This document shows positions 54,008 through 64,000 of a DNA stretch of 64,000 nucleotides, one piece after another (positions within the stretch are counted from its first letter, which is position 1; every line of letters starts with the position of its first letter). Under the pieces are notes generated by a model. That model was not told the DNA's origin. It searched no databases and saw only the letters and a program-made list of their open reading frames with translations. The stretch lies in assembly GCA_014841595.1 (NCBI GenBank), contig JACYUE010000001.1:2716996-2780995 (forward strand), written 5' to 3'. This DNA comes from Oxalobacteraceae sp. CFBP 8761. Its GTDB lineage: Bacteria > Pseudomonadota > Gammaproteobacteria > Burkholderiales > Burkholderiaceae_D. A program made the position numbers and the translations under genes.

Positions 54008-54421
54008 GTGAATTCAACCGTCCATGTCTGCCTGCGCCGCGCGCTCGTGTGGCTGCTGCTGCTGGCGATTCCCTTCCAGGGCATCGCTTCGGCAGGCATG
54101 CTGGCGTGCACACATACAGCCATGCAGCACGGCGCCGTCACCGCCGTGACCGCGCCGCACCAGATGGATGCCGGGGCGGGTCACTGCCACGATGCGGGCC
54201 CGCAGGTTGCCAAGGCCACCGACCATGCGCCGACTGACCACGACCAGGAGCGGTGCAGCGCCTGCGCCGCCTGTTGCATCGGCGCCGCCATGGCGGGCGC
54301 ACCAACGATTCCCGCCGCGCCACAGACCTTGTCCACCCGGCTGATCGAGGCAGCCACCGGCCGCCCCGAGGCCGTCGACCTCGCCCTGCCCGAACGGCCT
54401 CCCCGCTTCCCGCTCGCCTGA
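54008..54421 (+). CDS. DUF2946-like exported metal-locus protein
   Basis: A 137-residue protein with a GTG start, an N-terminal hydrophobic signal helix (about 9-30), and a His/Cys-rich middle (HCHDAG, DHAPTDHDQERCSACAACC). This layout matches DUF2946-type proteins found at the head of copper-resistance operons, where they are thought to bind metal in the periplasm. A TAGAAT lies at 53996-54001, six bases before the start, so the transcript may have almost no leader. It heads a four-gene plus-strand copper operon. Confidence 0.75.
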   Translation: MNSTVHVCLRRALVWLLLLAIPFQGIASAGMLACTHTAMQHGAVTAVTAPHQMDAGAGHCHDAGPQVAKATDHAPTDHDQERCSACAACCIGAAMAGAPTIPAAPQTLSTRLIEAATGRPEAVDLALPERPPRFPLA

Positions 54422-54481
54422 ATCAGCACATCACCGCGCCACGCTGGCGCGGCACCACTGCATTTCACCGAACGAGGAACC

Positions 54482-54814
54482 ATGTCGACCTTTACCCGAC
54501 CACAGCTGCTGCTGGCCTGCGTGCTGGCCAGCGCCCTGATGCCTGCCGCAGCGCAGAGCGGCCACGGGGCCACGCCGGCCGCGAACGCCACCGACCCGCA
54601 CGCCGCCGTCCCGGAAACCCGCTACCAGCCGGCGTATGTGCCACCGGCACGCGCCGCCGCCACGACCACGCCTGATCGCGCCTGGCAGGAACACAACCGC
54701 ATCGTGGCGGCCCAGCCCGGCCATGACGCGCATGCCGGGCACGGCAAACCGGCGCCCGATCCGCACGCGCATCACCATACCCCTGCACAGCCAGAGCACA
54801 AGGAGCACCACTGA
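54482..54814 (+). CDS. His-rich periplasmic protein of the copper operon
   Basis: A 110-residue exported protein: signal peptide (LLLACVLASALMPAAAQ), then a low-complexity domain rich in His, Pro and Ala that ends in HAHHHTPAQPEHKEHH. The many His residues suggest copper buffering in the periplasm. The stop overlaps the TolC-family start by one base (TGATGG), so they are coupled. No named family. Confidence 0.7.
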   Translation: MSTFTRPQLLLACVLASALMPAAAQSGHGATPAANATDPHAAVPETRYQPAYVPPARAAATTTPDRAWQEHNRIVAAQPGHDAHAGHGKPAPDPHAHHHTPAQPEHKEHH

Positions 54815-56205
54815 TGGCAAGTCCCATTTCATGGCATGCGACACTTGCCGTAAGCCTGGGCCTGCTGCTGGCTGGCTGCGCCAGCGTCACGCCCGAGCGC
54901 GCCTTCGAGGCCAGCGCCGCTGCAGCGCAGGCGCGCACGGGCGTGGATGCGCGCCTGCTGCGCAGCGATGCCGACCGCCAGGCCTTGCAGGCCGAAATCG
55001 ACACGTTGCTGCAGGCGCCGCTGACGCAGGACGCCGCCGTACGCATCGCCGCGCTGAACCATCCCGGCCTGCAGGCCACCTACTGGGAGGCCGGCATCGC
55101 GCAGGCCGACGTGGCCCAGGCCGCGCGCCTGCGCAATCCGGGCTTCGGATTCTCGCGCATGGATGGCGGCGGCAACCGGGAAACCGAGCGCTCGGTCTCG
55201 ATCGACCTGGCGGGCCTGCTCACCATGCCGCTGCGCCAGCGCATGGCTGCGCGGCGCCTTGACGAAACAACGCTGCGCGTGGCCGCCGCCATCGAGCACC
55301 ACGTCAACGCCACCCGGCGCGCCTGGATCGAGGCCGTGGCGGCGCGCCAGGCTCTGACCTATGCGCGTCAGGTGGCCGACGCCGCCGACGCATCAAGCGC
55401 ACTGATGGCGCGCATGACCCAGGCCGGCAATGCCAGTGCGCTGGACCTGGCGCGCGAGTCGGCCTTCCACGCCGAAGCCGGCGCCGGTGTACTGCGCGCC
55501 GACCGCGAGGCCAACGCCGCGCGCGAACATCTGACGCGCCAGCTCGGCCTGTGGGGCAAGCAGGCGCTCTACAAGCTGCCCGAGCGCTTGCCCGACCTGC
55601 CGGCGGCGCCCGCCGAACTGGCCGGCATCGAGCGCACGGCGCTGAGCCAGCGCCTGGACGTGCAAGCCGCGCGCGCCGCCGCCAGCGGCACCGCTGCCGA
55701 CCTGGGCCTCACGCGCACCACGCGCTTTGTCAATGTGCTCGACCTGGGCTATGCGGACAAGCGCGAGACAGGCGAGCCAAAGAGCGATGGCTACGAGATT
55801 GGCCTGGAGCTGCCGCTGTTCGACTGGGGCGGCGCCCGCGTGGCGCGCGCCGAAGCGGTGTACATGCAGTCGCTTGGCCAGGTCGCGGCCGTCGCGGTCA
55901 ACGCCCGCAGCGAAGCGCGCGCGGGCTACCTCGGCTACCGCGCCAGCTATGACGTGGCGCGCCACTACCGCGACCAGGTGATCCCGCTGCGCAAGCAGAT
56001 CGCGGACGAGACGCTGCTGCGCTACAACGGCATGCTGGCCAGCCCGTTCGAGCTGCTGGCCGACGCGCGCGAACAGGCTGGCGCGGTGCACGCCACCATC
56101 GAAGCGCTGAAGGATTTCTGGCTGGCCCAGGTCGACCTGGAAACCGCCATCGGCATGCGCCTGCCGGCGCCATCGCCCACTGACAAGAAGGACACCCCAC
56201 AATGA
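54814..56205 (+). CDS. TolC-family outer-membrane efflux protein
   Basis: A 463-residue protein of the TolC/CusC type. The N-terminal signal segment has a lipobox (LLLAGCASVTPE, Cys22), so it is probably a lipoprotein anchored in the outer membrane. The rest has the duplicated long helical hairpins of the outer-membrane efflux protein domain. It lacks adjacent RND and membrane-fusion genes, so it may work with pumps coded elsewhere. The 3' end overlaps the multicopper oxidase gene by 4 bases. Confidence 0.87.
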   Translation: MASPISWHATLAVSLGLLLAGCASVTPERAFEASAAAAQARTGVDARLLRSDADRQALQAEIDTLLQAPLTQDAAVRIAALNHPGLQATYWEAGIAQADVAQAARLRNPGFGFSRMDGGGNRETERSVSIDLAGLLTMPLRQRMAARRLDETTLRVAAAIEHHVNATRRAWIEAVAARQALTYARQVADAADASSALMARMTQAGNASALDLARESAFHAEAGAGVLRADREANAAREHLTRQLGLWGKQALYKLPERLPDLPAAPAELAGIERTALSQRLDVQAARAAASGTAADLGLTRTTRFVNVLDLGYADKRETGEPKSDGYEIGLELPLFDWGGARVARAEAVYMQSLGQVAAVAVNARSEARAGYLGYRASYDVARHYRDQVIPLRKQIADETLLRYNGMLASPFELLADAREQAGAVHATIEALKDFWLAQVDLETAIGMRLPAPSPTDKKDTPQ

Positions 56206-57614
56206 CCAACCGCAGATCGTTCCTGACCGGCGCCGGCGCCGGCATCACGGCACTGGGCGCCTCGCTCGTGAGCCGTGCCGGCGCGGCGTCGCTGCCGGAA
56301 GCGCCGACCCACACGTCGAGCGCCACCGCCGCGCCGCTGGCCCCGACGGGCGGGCGCCCGTACAACCCCGTCGTCACGCTCAATGGCTGGACGCTGCCAT
56401 GGCGCATGAAGGACGGCGTCAAGGAATTCCACCTGGTGGCCGAACCGGTCGTGCGCGAATTCGCGCCCGGCATGCAGGCCAACCTGTGGGGCTACAACGG
56501 CCAGAGCCCGGGCCCGACCATCGAAGTGGTCGAGGGTGACCGGGTGCGCATCTTTGTCACCAACAGGCTGCCCGAACACACCAGCGTGCACTGGCACGGC
56601 CAGTTGCTGCCGTGCGGGATGGATGGCGTGACGGGACTGACCCAGCCCGGCATCCAGCCCGGCAAGACCTTCGTCTACGAATTCGTCGCGCGCCATGCGG
56701 GCACCTTCATGTACCACCCGCACGCCGACGAGATGCAGCAGATGGCGATGGGGATGATGGGTTTCTGGGTCACGCACCCGAAGAACCCGCGCCAGCATGC
56801 CGTCGATCGCGACTACGTGATGTTGCTGTCGTCGTACGACATCGAACCGGGCAGCTATACGCCGCGCACCAACACGATGCTCGACTTCAATCTGTGGACC
56901 ATCAACAGCCGCGTGTTCCCGGGCCTGGACCCGATGGTCGCGCGCCTGGGCGACAAGGTGCGCATCCGCGTGGGCAACCTGACGATGACGAACCACCCGA
57001 TCCACCTGCACGGACACCGCTTCGAGGTCGCTGGCACCGATGGCGGCTGGGTGCCGAAGTCGGCGCGCTGGCCCGAGGTGACGACCGACGTCGCCGTCGG
57101 CCAGATGCGCGCCATCGAGTTCGTGGCCGATGCGCCGGGCGACTGGGCCTTCCACTGCCACAAATCGCACCACACCATGAACGCGATGGGCCATGACGTG
57201 CCAACGCTCATTGGCGTTGACCATCAGGGCGTGGCCGAGAAGATCAACAAGCTGGTGCCCGGCTATATGGTCATGGGCGACAAGGGCGGCTCGATGGGCG
57301 ACATGAAGATGCCGCTGCCGGCCAACACGCTGCCGATGATGAGCGGCGACGGCCCGTTCGGCAACCTGGAAATGGGCGGCATGTTCACGGTGCTCAAGGT
57401 GCGCGAAGGTCTCAAGCGCGGCGACTACGGCGATCCTGGCTGGTACCGGCATCCGGCCGGCACGGTGGCGCGCGAATGGACGGGCGACGGCGCCGAGGCG
57501 CTACCGCCAGCGCCACGCGCGCCGGATGCCCGCCCCGCGCCGGCGCCGGCCGGCCAGGCCATGGATGCACGCAAGCCCGGCGCGAAGGACATGACGGGGC
57601 ACGAGCACCACTAG
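56202..57614 (+). CDS. Tat-exported multicopper oxidase
   Basis: A 470-residue periplasmic laccase-type enzyme, expected to oxidise Cu(I) to Cu(II) as part of copper detoxification. N-terminal Tat signal (TNRRSFLTGAGAGITALGA). All four copper-binding segments are present: HWHGQLLPCGMDG, MYHPHADEM, HPIHLHGHRFEVAG and WAFHCHKSHHTMNAMGH, giving type 1 and trinuclear sites with an axial Met. A Met/Gly-rich stretch (GGSMGDMKMPLPAN, MMSGDG) near the C-terminus resembles the Met-rich insert of CueO/CopA oxidases. The gene overlaps the convergent kinase by 4 bases. Confidence 0.92.
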   Translation: MTNRRSFLTGAGAGITALGASLVSRAGAASLPEAPTHTSSATAAPLAPTGGRPYNPVVTLNGWTLPWRMKDGVKEFHLVAEPVVREFAPGMQANLWGYNGQSPGPTIEVVEGDRVRIFVTNRLPEHTSVHWHGQLLPCGMDGVTGLTQPGIQPGKTFVYEFVARHAGTFMYHPHADEMQQMAMGMMGFWVTHPKNPRQHAVDRDYVMLLSSYDIEPGSYTPRTNTMLDFNLWTINSRVFPGLDPMVARLGDKVRIRVGNLTMTNHPIHLHGHRFEVAGTDGGWVPKSARWPEVTTDVAVGQMRAIEFVADAPGDWAFHCHKSHHTMNAMGHDVPTLIGVDHQGVAEKINKLVPGYMVMGDKGGSMGDMKMPLPANTLPMMSGDGPFGNLEMGGMFTVLKVREGLKRGDYGDPGWYRHPAGTVAREWTGDGAEALPPAPRAPDARPAPAPAGQAMDARKPGAKDMTGHEHH

Positions 57615-60367
57615 CCCGCTGCTGGTGCCTCGGGCGCCTCAGGTACCTCAGGTACCTCGCGCAGCAGCGCAATCAGCTGCTGCGGCGCGACCGGCTTCGT
57701 GAAGTGCTCGTCGAAACCGGCCGCCAGCGAGGCGGCGCGGTCTTCCTTTCTGCCGCGCCCCGTCACGGCCACCAGGTAAGGGCGCGGTGCATCCTGCGCC
57801 AGCACGCCCGCCAGTTCCAGCCCATCCATGTGTGGCATGCCCAGGTCGAGTACCGCGATCCGGGCCGGCCGTTCGCGGTGCAGGCGCAGCGCTTCTGCGC
57901 CATCGTGGGCCACCATCACGGTCGCGCCTTCGGAACGCAGCAGCCAGGCCAGCGATTCCGCTGCATCCACATTGTCGTCGGCCACCAGGATGTGCTTGCC
58001 CAGCGCAGCGCCGTCCGGCACCGGGAGCGCGTCGCCCGGCGCCATGGCCGGCTCCTCGCACAGGTGCAGGCGCACCAGGAAGGTCGCGCCGCGGCCCGGT
58101 CCGTCGCTGTCGGCCCGGATGCTGCCGCCATGCAGCTCGACGAAGCCCTTGGCCAGCGACAGCCCGATCCCCAGGCCGCCCTGCGCCAGGTGACTGGCAC
58201 TGCCGGCCTGCACGAACGGATCGAACACGCGTTCGAGCATGTCGGGTGCCAGCCCCACGCCACTGTCGGCCACCCACGCCACGGCCTGGTCGTCTTCGCG
58301 CCGCAAGCCCAGTTCGAGACCGCCGCCGGGCGGCGTGTACTTGGCCGCATTCGTGATCAGGTTGGCGAACACCTGTGTCAGGCGCAGCGGATCGGCGTCG
58401 ACCCAGAGCGGTTCGTCGGCCACCCGCAACGCCACCTGGTGGCGCCCGGCCTCGATCAGCGGCATGCTCGTTTGCAGTGTTTCGCGCAGCAACCGGCCCA
58501 GGTCGATGCGCACGCGGCGCAATTCGATCTTGCCGCGGCTGATGCGCGACACGTCCAGCAGGTCGTCGAGCAGGCGCGCCATCTGGTCGGTCTGGCGCCC
58601 CACCATGGCGGCGATCCATTCGATGCGTTCCGGCGCCAGCGCCTTGCTGCGCAGGAGCGAGGCCGCATTCGCAATCGGTGCGAGCGGATTGCGCAGCTCG
58701 TGCGCCAGTGTCGCGATATAGACATCCTTGCGCCCGTCGGCTTCGCGCAGGCTGTGCATCGCCGCTTCACGCTCGGACACGTCCAGCACCAGCGAAAACA
58801 CGGTCTGGATCTCGCCCGCCTCGTCGACCAGCACCGAGTTGTACCATTCACAGCACAGCGCACGCCCGTCGCGGGTGCGGTTGCGGTTGGCCGACTTGGC
58901 ATAGCGCGTGCCGGAGTCGATCAGGCGCGCGATCATCGTGTCGACCTGGTCGGCATCGCCCTCGTGGATCATGCCGATGCGGTCGATCCGCTGGCCGATG
59001 GCATCGCCTGCGGGCCAGCCGAACAATTCTTCGGCGCGGCGGTTCCACAGCGTGATCACGAGGTCGCGGTCCCATTCGATCACGGCCAGCGGGGTGTTCT
59101 CGATCAGGTAGCGGGTCTGGTCCAGCGCCCGAGCCAGCGCCGCACTGGCCTCGGTGCGCTCGGTGATGTCGTCGATCACGATCACGGCGGAGGCCAGTTC
59201 GGCGGCGCTCTCGCGCAGCGGCGCGCCACTGACCGCGTACACCCGTCTCGCGCCGCCCTGCACGCTCTCGATCATGGCGTCGCGAAACGCCCGGCCGCCG
59301 ATCGCGCGCGCCACCGGTTCGCAGATCAGGTCGAGCATGCCCCCCACGCCGTCAGCGCCGAAGTGGCGCGCCATCTGCTTCGCCTGGTCGTTGGCCATCA
59401 CGCAGCGGCCCTGGGCGTCGACGATCAGGACGCCGTCGGGCAATTGGCGCAGCACGGTGCCGAGCAGGCTTTGCCACTGGGCGTGCGCGCGCGTCTCGAT
59501 CATTTCCTGGAAGGTTGCGTGCAGGCGCGCGTGCAGCGCGATATTGTCGATCGCCAGCGCGCCCAGCACGAACAGCGACGTGGACAGCCCGTACAGCCGC
59601 CCGGCATAGAAACCGAGGTCGTAGAGGCCAGTATTGAACACGCAGGACAGGCCCACTTCGAACACCCAGGCCGCCATCGCCACGGTCAGCCAGACATCGA
59701 GCACGGTACGCGGGCGCTTTTGCACCGTGGCGTACAGCACGTAGACCGACAGCGCCAGTATCGCCGCCGAGATGCCATGGTAGAGCGGCAAGGTACGCGT
59801 GCCCTCGATCAGTCTGGGCAGATACGGCGCACCGGTCGTGCCCACCAACACCAGCAGCGACACGAACAGCGCGGTCAGCAGCGCGCCGATGCGCATGAAG
59901 TGTGGCGGCAGCGGCGCCCCGGCCAGGCGTCCGCGCGCGCTGCGCGAGTAGCCGAGCACGAACAGCGGATACAGCGCGTGCCAGGCCGCGTGCAGCCAGG
60001 CGGAGGTCTGAAGATTTCCGCCGAGCACGCCCTCGTCGCCGAGTAGGCCGTGAAACGTGAGCATGTGGGCGCCGGCGATCAGCGCCGTGAACAGATAGCC
60101 GAGCGCAAGGACGCCCAGCGCGAGCGAGCGCCGGGTGTGGACATGACCGAGCAGCAGGATGCCGGTGACGAAATTACTGGCGATCAGTGTCGACAGATAG
60201 ATCGGCAGGAATTCCGGCGCATGTGGCAAGGGCACGCCGGCTGCCGGCACCAGGACCGCAAACAGCAGCCCCAGCGCCCCCAGCACCAGCACGGCCCAGC
60301 GCAACTGGGCGCCACCGGGCGGATGCTTGACCAGGTCGATCGGTTCTGCGAGTACACCATCTCTCAT
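57611..60367 (-). CDS. MASE4-type hybrid sensor histidine kinase
   Basis: A 918-residue inner-membrane hybrid kinase. Eight hydrophobic segments at the N-terminus (about 22-265) match a MASE4-like sensor. Two PAS domains follow (about 310-420 and 430-545; NTPLAVIEWDRDLVITLWNRR in the second), then HisKA with His556 in IATLAHELRNPLAPI, HATPase (GLGIGLSLAKGFVELHGG) and a receiver (ILVADDNVDAAESLA, Asp in IAVLDLGMPHMDG). It sits between the copper oxidase and CopA genes, but no copper-binding motif is seen in the sensor region, so a link to copper is only positional. Confidence 0.9.
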   Translation of the reverse strand: MRDGVLAEPIDLVKHPPGGAQLRWAVLVLGALGLLFAVLVPAAGVPLPHAPEFLPIYLSTLIASNFVTGILLLGHVHTRRSLALGVLALGYLFTALIAGAHMLTFHGLLGDEGVLGGNLQTSAWLHAAWHALYPLFVLGYSRSARGRLAGAPLPPHFMRIGALLTALFVSLLVLVGTTGAPYLPRLIEGTRTLPLYHGISAAILALSVYVLYATVQKRPRTVLDVWLTVAMAAWVFEVGLSCVFNTGLYDLGFYAGRLYGLSTSLFVLGALAIDNIALHARLHATFQEMIETRAHAQWQSLLGTVLRQLPDGVLIVDAQGRCVMANDQAKQMARHFGADGVGGMLDLICEPVARAIGGRAFRDAMIESVQGGARRVYAVSGAPLRESAAELASAVIVIDDITERTEASAALARALDQTRYLIENTPLAVIEWDRDLVITLWNRRAEELFGWPAGDAIGQRIDRIGMIHEGDADQVDTMIARLIDSGTRYAKSANRNRTRDGRALCCEWYNSVLVDEAGEIQTVFSLVLDVSEREAAMHSLREADGRKDVYIATLAHELRNPLAPIANAASLLRSKALAPERIEWIAAMVGRQTDQMARLLDDLLDVSRISRGKIELRRVRIDLGRLLRETLQTSMPLIEAGRHQVALRVADEPLWVDADPLRLTQVFANLITNAAKYTPPGGGLELGLRREDDQAVAWVADSGVGLAPDMLERVFDPFVQAGSASHLAQGGLGIGLSLAKGFVELHGGSIRADSDGPGRGATFLVRLHLCEEPAMAPGDALPVPDGAALGKHILVADDNVDAAESLAWLLRSEGATVMVAHDGAEALRLHRERPARIAVLDLGMPHMDGLELAGVLAQDAPRPYLVAVTGRGRKEDRAASLAAGFDEHFTKPVAPQQLIALLREVPEVPEAPEAPAAG

Positions 60368-60513
60368 GAGGATTCCGCTGACGAGGTCGGTCGGAGATGC
60401 ACAGTGTTCGGTATTGTTCTTTCTACAAAATATAGCCTAAATGAATATTGTTTGGGGGTGTATTTATCCGCTTATCGTCCAGGAAACGCATTGGGCCGTG
60501 TGACCGGCCTGCT
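60368..60513. other. A+T-rich promoter region of the MASE4 kinase
   Basis: The 60410-60460 segment is much richer in A+T than its surroundings. On the minus strand it contains a TATATT-like -10 (about 60431) and is the probable promoter of the kinase gene. No coding frame. The copA stop lies at its far end. Confidence 0.4.
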
Positions 60514-62955
<2,442 letters not shown>

Positions 62956-62961
62956 CCGACA

Positions 62962-62992
62962 AGAATAAACCTTCCCACTACGGGAAGGTCAA
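62962..62992 (-). promoter_or_regulatory. CueR-type copper-responsive promoter/operator
   Basis: On the minus strand, -35 TTGACC (62992-62987) and -10 TATTCT (62967-62962) are separated by 19 bases, the long spacer typical of MerR-family activation. Within the spacer, ACCTTCCC-5-GGGAAGGT (62969-62989) is a perfect 8-bp dyad matching the known CueR operator of copA genes. Copper-activated transcription of copA by a CueR homologue is therefore expected; no cueR gene is in the window. Confidence 0.92.
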
Positions 62993-63015
62993 CACACGCG
63001 CGAAGTTTGCCCGGG

Positions 63016-63354
63016 TTAGCTGCCCAAGTTGAACAGCACGCCCACCGCGAGTTCGACCCACAGCGCGGCAAACACCAGCGCCAGCGCGCCAATGACGGCA
63101 AAGCGCTGCCACACGGCCAGACGCGCGACACGGCGGCCCGTGCGCAGACACGTCCAGCCAGCGCTGGCCAGCAACACTGCGGCCACCGCGAAATCCAAGC
63201 CCGTCCACTGGACGCCGTGCGCGAACTGCATCCCGGCCAGCGGCACCAGCAGAATCATCGCCGTTGCCAGCGCCACGCGCACGGCATCGATACCCATCGA
63301 CGCGCGCAGTGCGCCATTGTTCGTGTGGACGTCCCCGCCCCCTGCCATCGTCAT
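63016..63354 (-). CDS. Hypothetical small membrane protein
   Basis: A 112-residue protein with three hydrophobic helices (about 25-43, 53-68, 83-108) and a short basic loop (RTGRRVARLAVWQR). The start at 63354 has GGAG upstream (CCGGAGCACTTC). It lies upstream of copA, on the same strand, before the CueR promoter, so it is transcribed separately. I do not recognise the family. Confidence 0.65.
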   Translation of the reverse strand: MTMAGGGDVHTNNGALRASMGIDAVRVALATAMILLVPLAGMQFAHGVQWTGLDFAVAAVLLASAGWTCLRTGRRVARLAVWQRFAVIGALALVFAALWVELAVGVLFNLGS

Positions 63355-63523
63355 GAAGTGCTCCGGTAAGTTACCGGTCGATCGTGCCGGCACGTCAGTG
63401 TAGTCTTATTGTCGCCGCGACAACAGCAATACGTGCAACATCGGCCCTCCATTGAAACATTTCGTTACATTCGTCGCATGGCAGACTTTATATACTGACA
63501 TACAGTTTCTCTGGACCAGTCAT

Positions 63524-64000
63524 CATGCGCGCCTTGCCGTCCGCTCTATTCCTGTCATGTCTGCTTGTCACGGGCGCAGCGACGGCGCACGTCCCACTGC
63601 GGGGCGCCGCGCCTGGCGTTGCCGTTACCAATGCGCAGTCGCCATTGGTGATTGCACTGCGCGATGCTGAGCGGCACCTTGCCGAGGCCGTCGCCACCCG
63701 GGATGTCGACGCCCTGCGCGATCTGATCGCCACCGACTACTATCACGTCGAAACCAATGGCCGCGTGCGCACCCGCAGCGAATTCATGCAAGTGCTGGCG
63801 CGCGATGAATACGAGTTTCGCTCGTACAGCAACGTGAGCATGGAAATCCAGTTGCTCGACAGCGGCCACACGGCCATCGTCCGCGGTCGCATGCAGGCCG
63901 ATCTGCAGCCAGTCAGCGGTGCGCGCGAGTTTCGCGGGCGCTATGTCCGCGTCTGGCAGTTGCAGAACGACGGCTGGCGCAACACGATGATGCAGAGTAC
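63524..64000 (+). CDS. Exported SnoaL/DUF4440-like protein (truncated by window)
   Basis: A protein with a signal peptide (RALPSALFLSCLLVTGAATA) and an NTF2/SnoaL-like domain (about 42-159): LAEAVATRDVDALRDLIATD, then YYHVETNGRVRTRSEF and GRYVRVWQLQNDGWR are typical of DUF4440. At least 159 residues are visible; the stop codon lies beyond the window. The domain often forms small ligand-binding dimers. Role unknown. Confidence 0.75.

Noticed and set aside
57476..60046. 856-residue plus-strand frame opposite the MASE4 kinase
   Set aside because: A shadow frame dominated by His/Gln/Arg; the minus-strand kinase has complete domains.

Overview
The window is high-G+C chromosomal DNA. The gene families and layout (complete urease operon, Ku/LigD end joining, many hybrid histidine kinases, a CueR-type copper promoter, a four-copy tRNA-Arg(ACG) cluster) fit a betaproteobacterium of the Oxalobacteraceae, probably the Massilia/Telluria/Duganella group. 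The genus is an inference from gene content; no 16S rRNA gene is present.

Layout. 1-3.4 kb: hotdog thioesterase, ArsC-type reductase, acyltransferase and SulP transporter. 3.4-9.2 kb: minus-strand urease operon ureDABCEFG followed by a HupE/UreJ-type nickel transporter. 9.2-10.7 kb: a GAF-like/GGDEF diguanylate cyclase. 10.9-15.7 kb: SDR, Ku, a small membrane protein and a three-domain LigD, which form a non-homologous end-joining locus. 15.9-20.7 kb: a 2-hydroxyacid dehydrogenase and a very large propeller-type histidine kinase. 20.8-23.4 kb: four identical tRNA-Arg(ACG) genes, each with its own promoter and terminator, with a Nudix gene between copies 2 and 3, and an intact IS1595-like element just after copy 4. 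23.5-39 kb is dominated by signalling: a TonB receptor/YfiR/CHASE8 hybrid-kinase operon, a receiver protein, a multi-PAS/GAF hybrid kinase, a REC-GGDEF cyclase, a HisKA_3 kinase and a LytS/LytTR pair, plus hemerythrin and NDH-2 genes. 39-44.8 kb: an outer-membrane protein, a GT2/TVP38/GT39 lipid-linked glycosylation operon, a small lipoprotein and an RhlE-type helicase.

44.8-50.6 kb is an accessory island of visibly lower G+C, beginning with a decayed IS5-type transposase. It holds at least nine small unrelated genes separated by ten copies of an imperfect palindromic repeat. All repeats lie in the same orientation, and eight of the nine genes are on the minus strand with a repeat just past their stop codon. 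The architecture resembles an integrase-less integron cassette array, but the repeat lacks the attC core motif. I regard this as the most interesting structure in the window.

50.6-53.9 kb: a PatZ-like CoA-ligase/acetyltransferase and a small hypothetical gene. 54-63.4 kb: a copper-resistance locus with a DUF2946-like protein, a His-rich periplasmic protein, a TolC-family protein, a Tat-exported multicopper oxidase, a MASE4 hybrid kinase, and a CopA ATPase driven by a CueR-type promoter. CopA reads in frame through an apparent copZ ribosome-binding site into a C-terminal CopZ domain. The window ends inside a secreted DUF4440-like gene.
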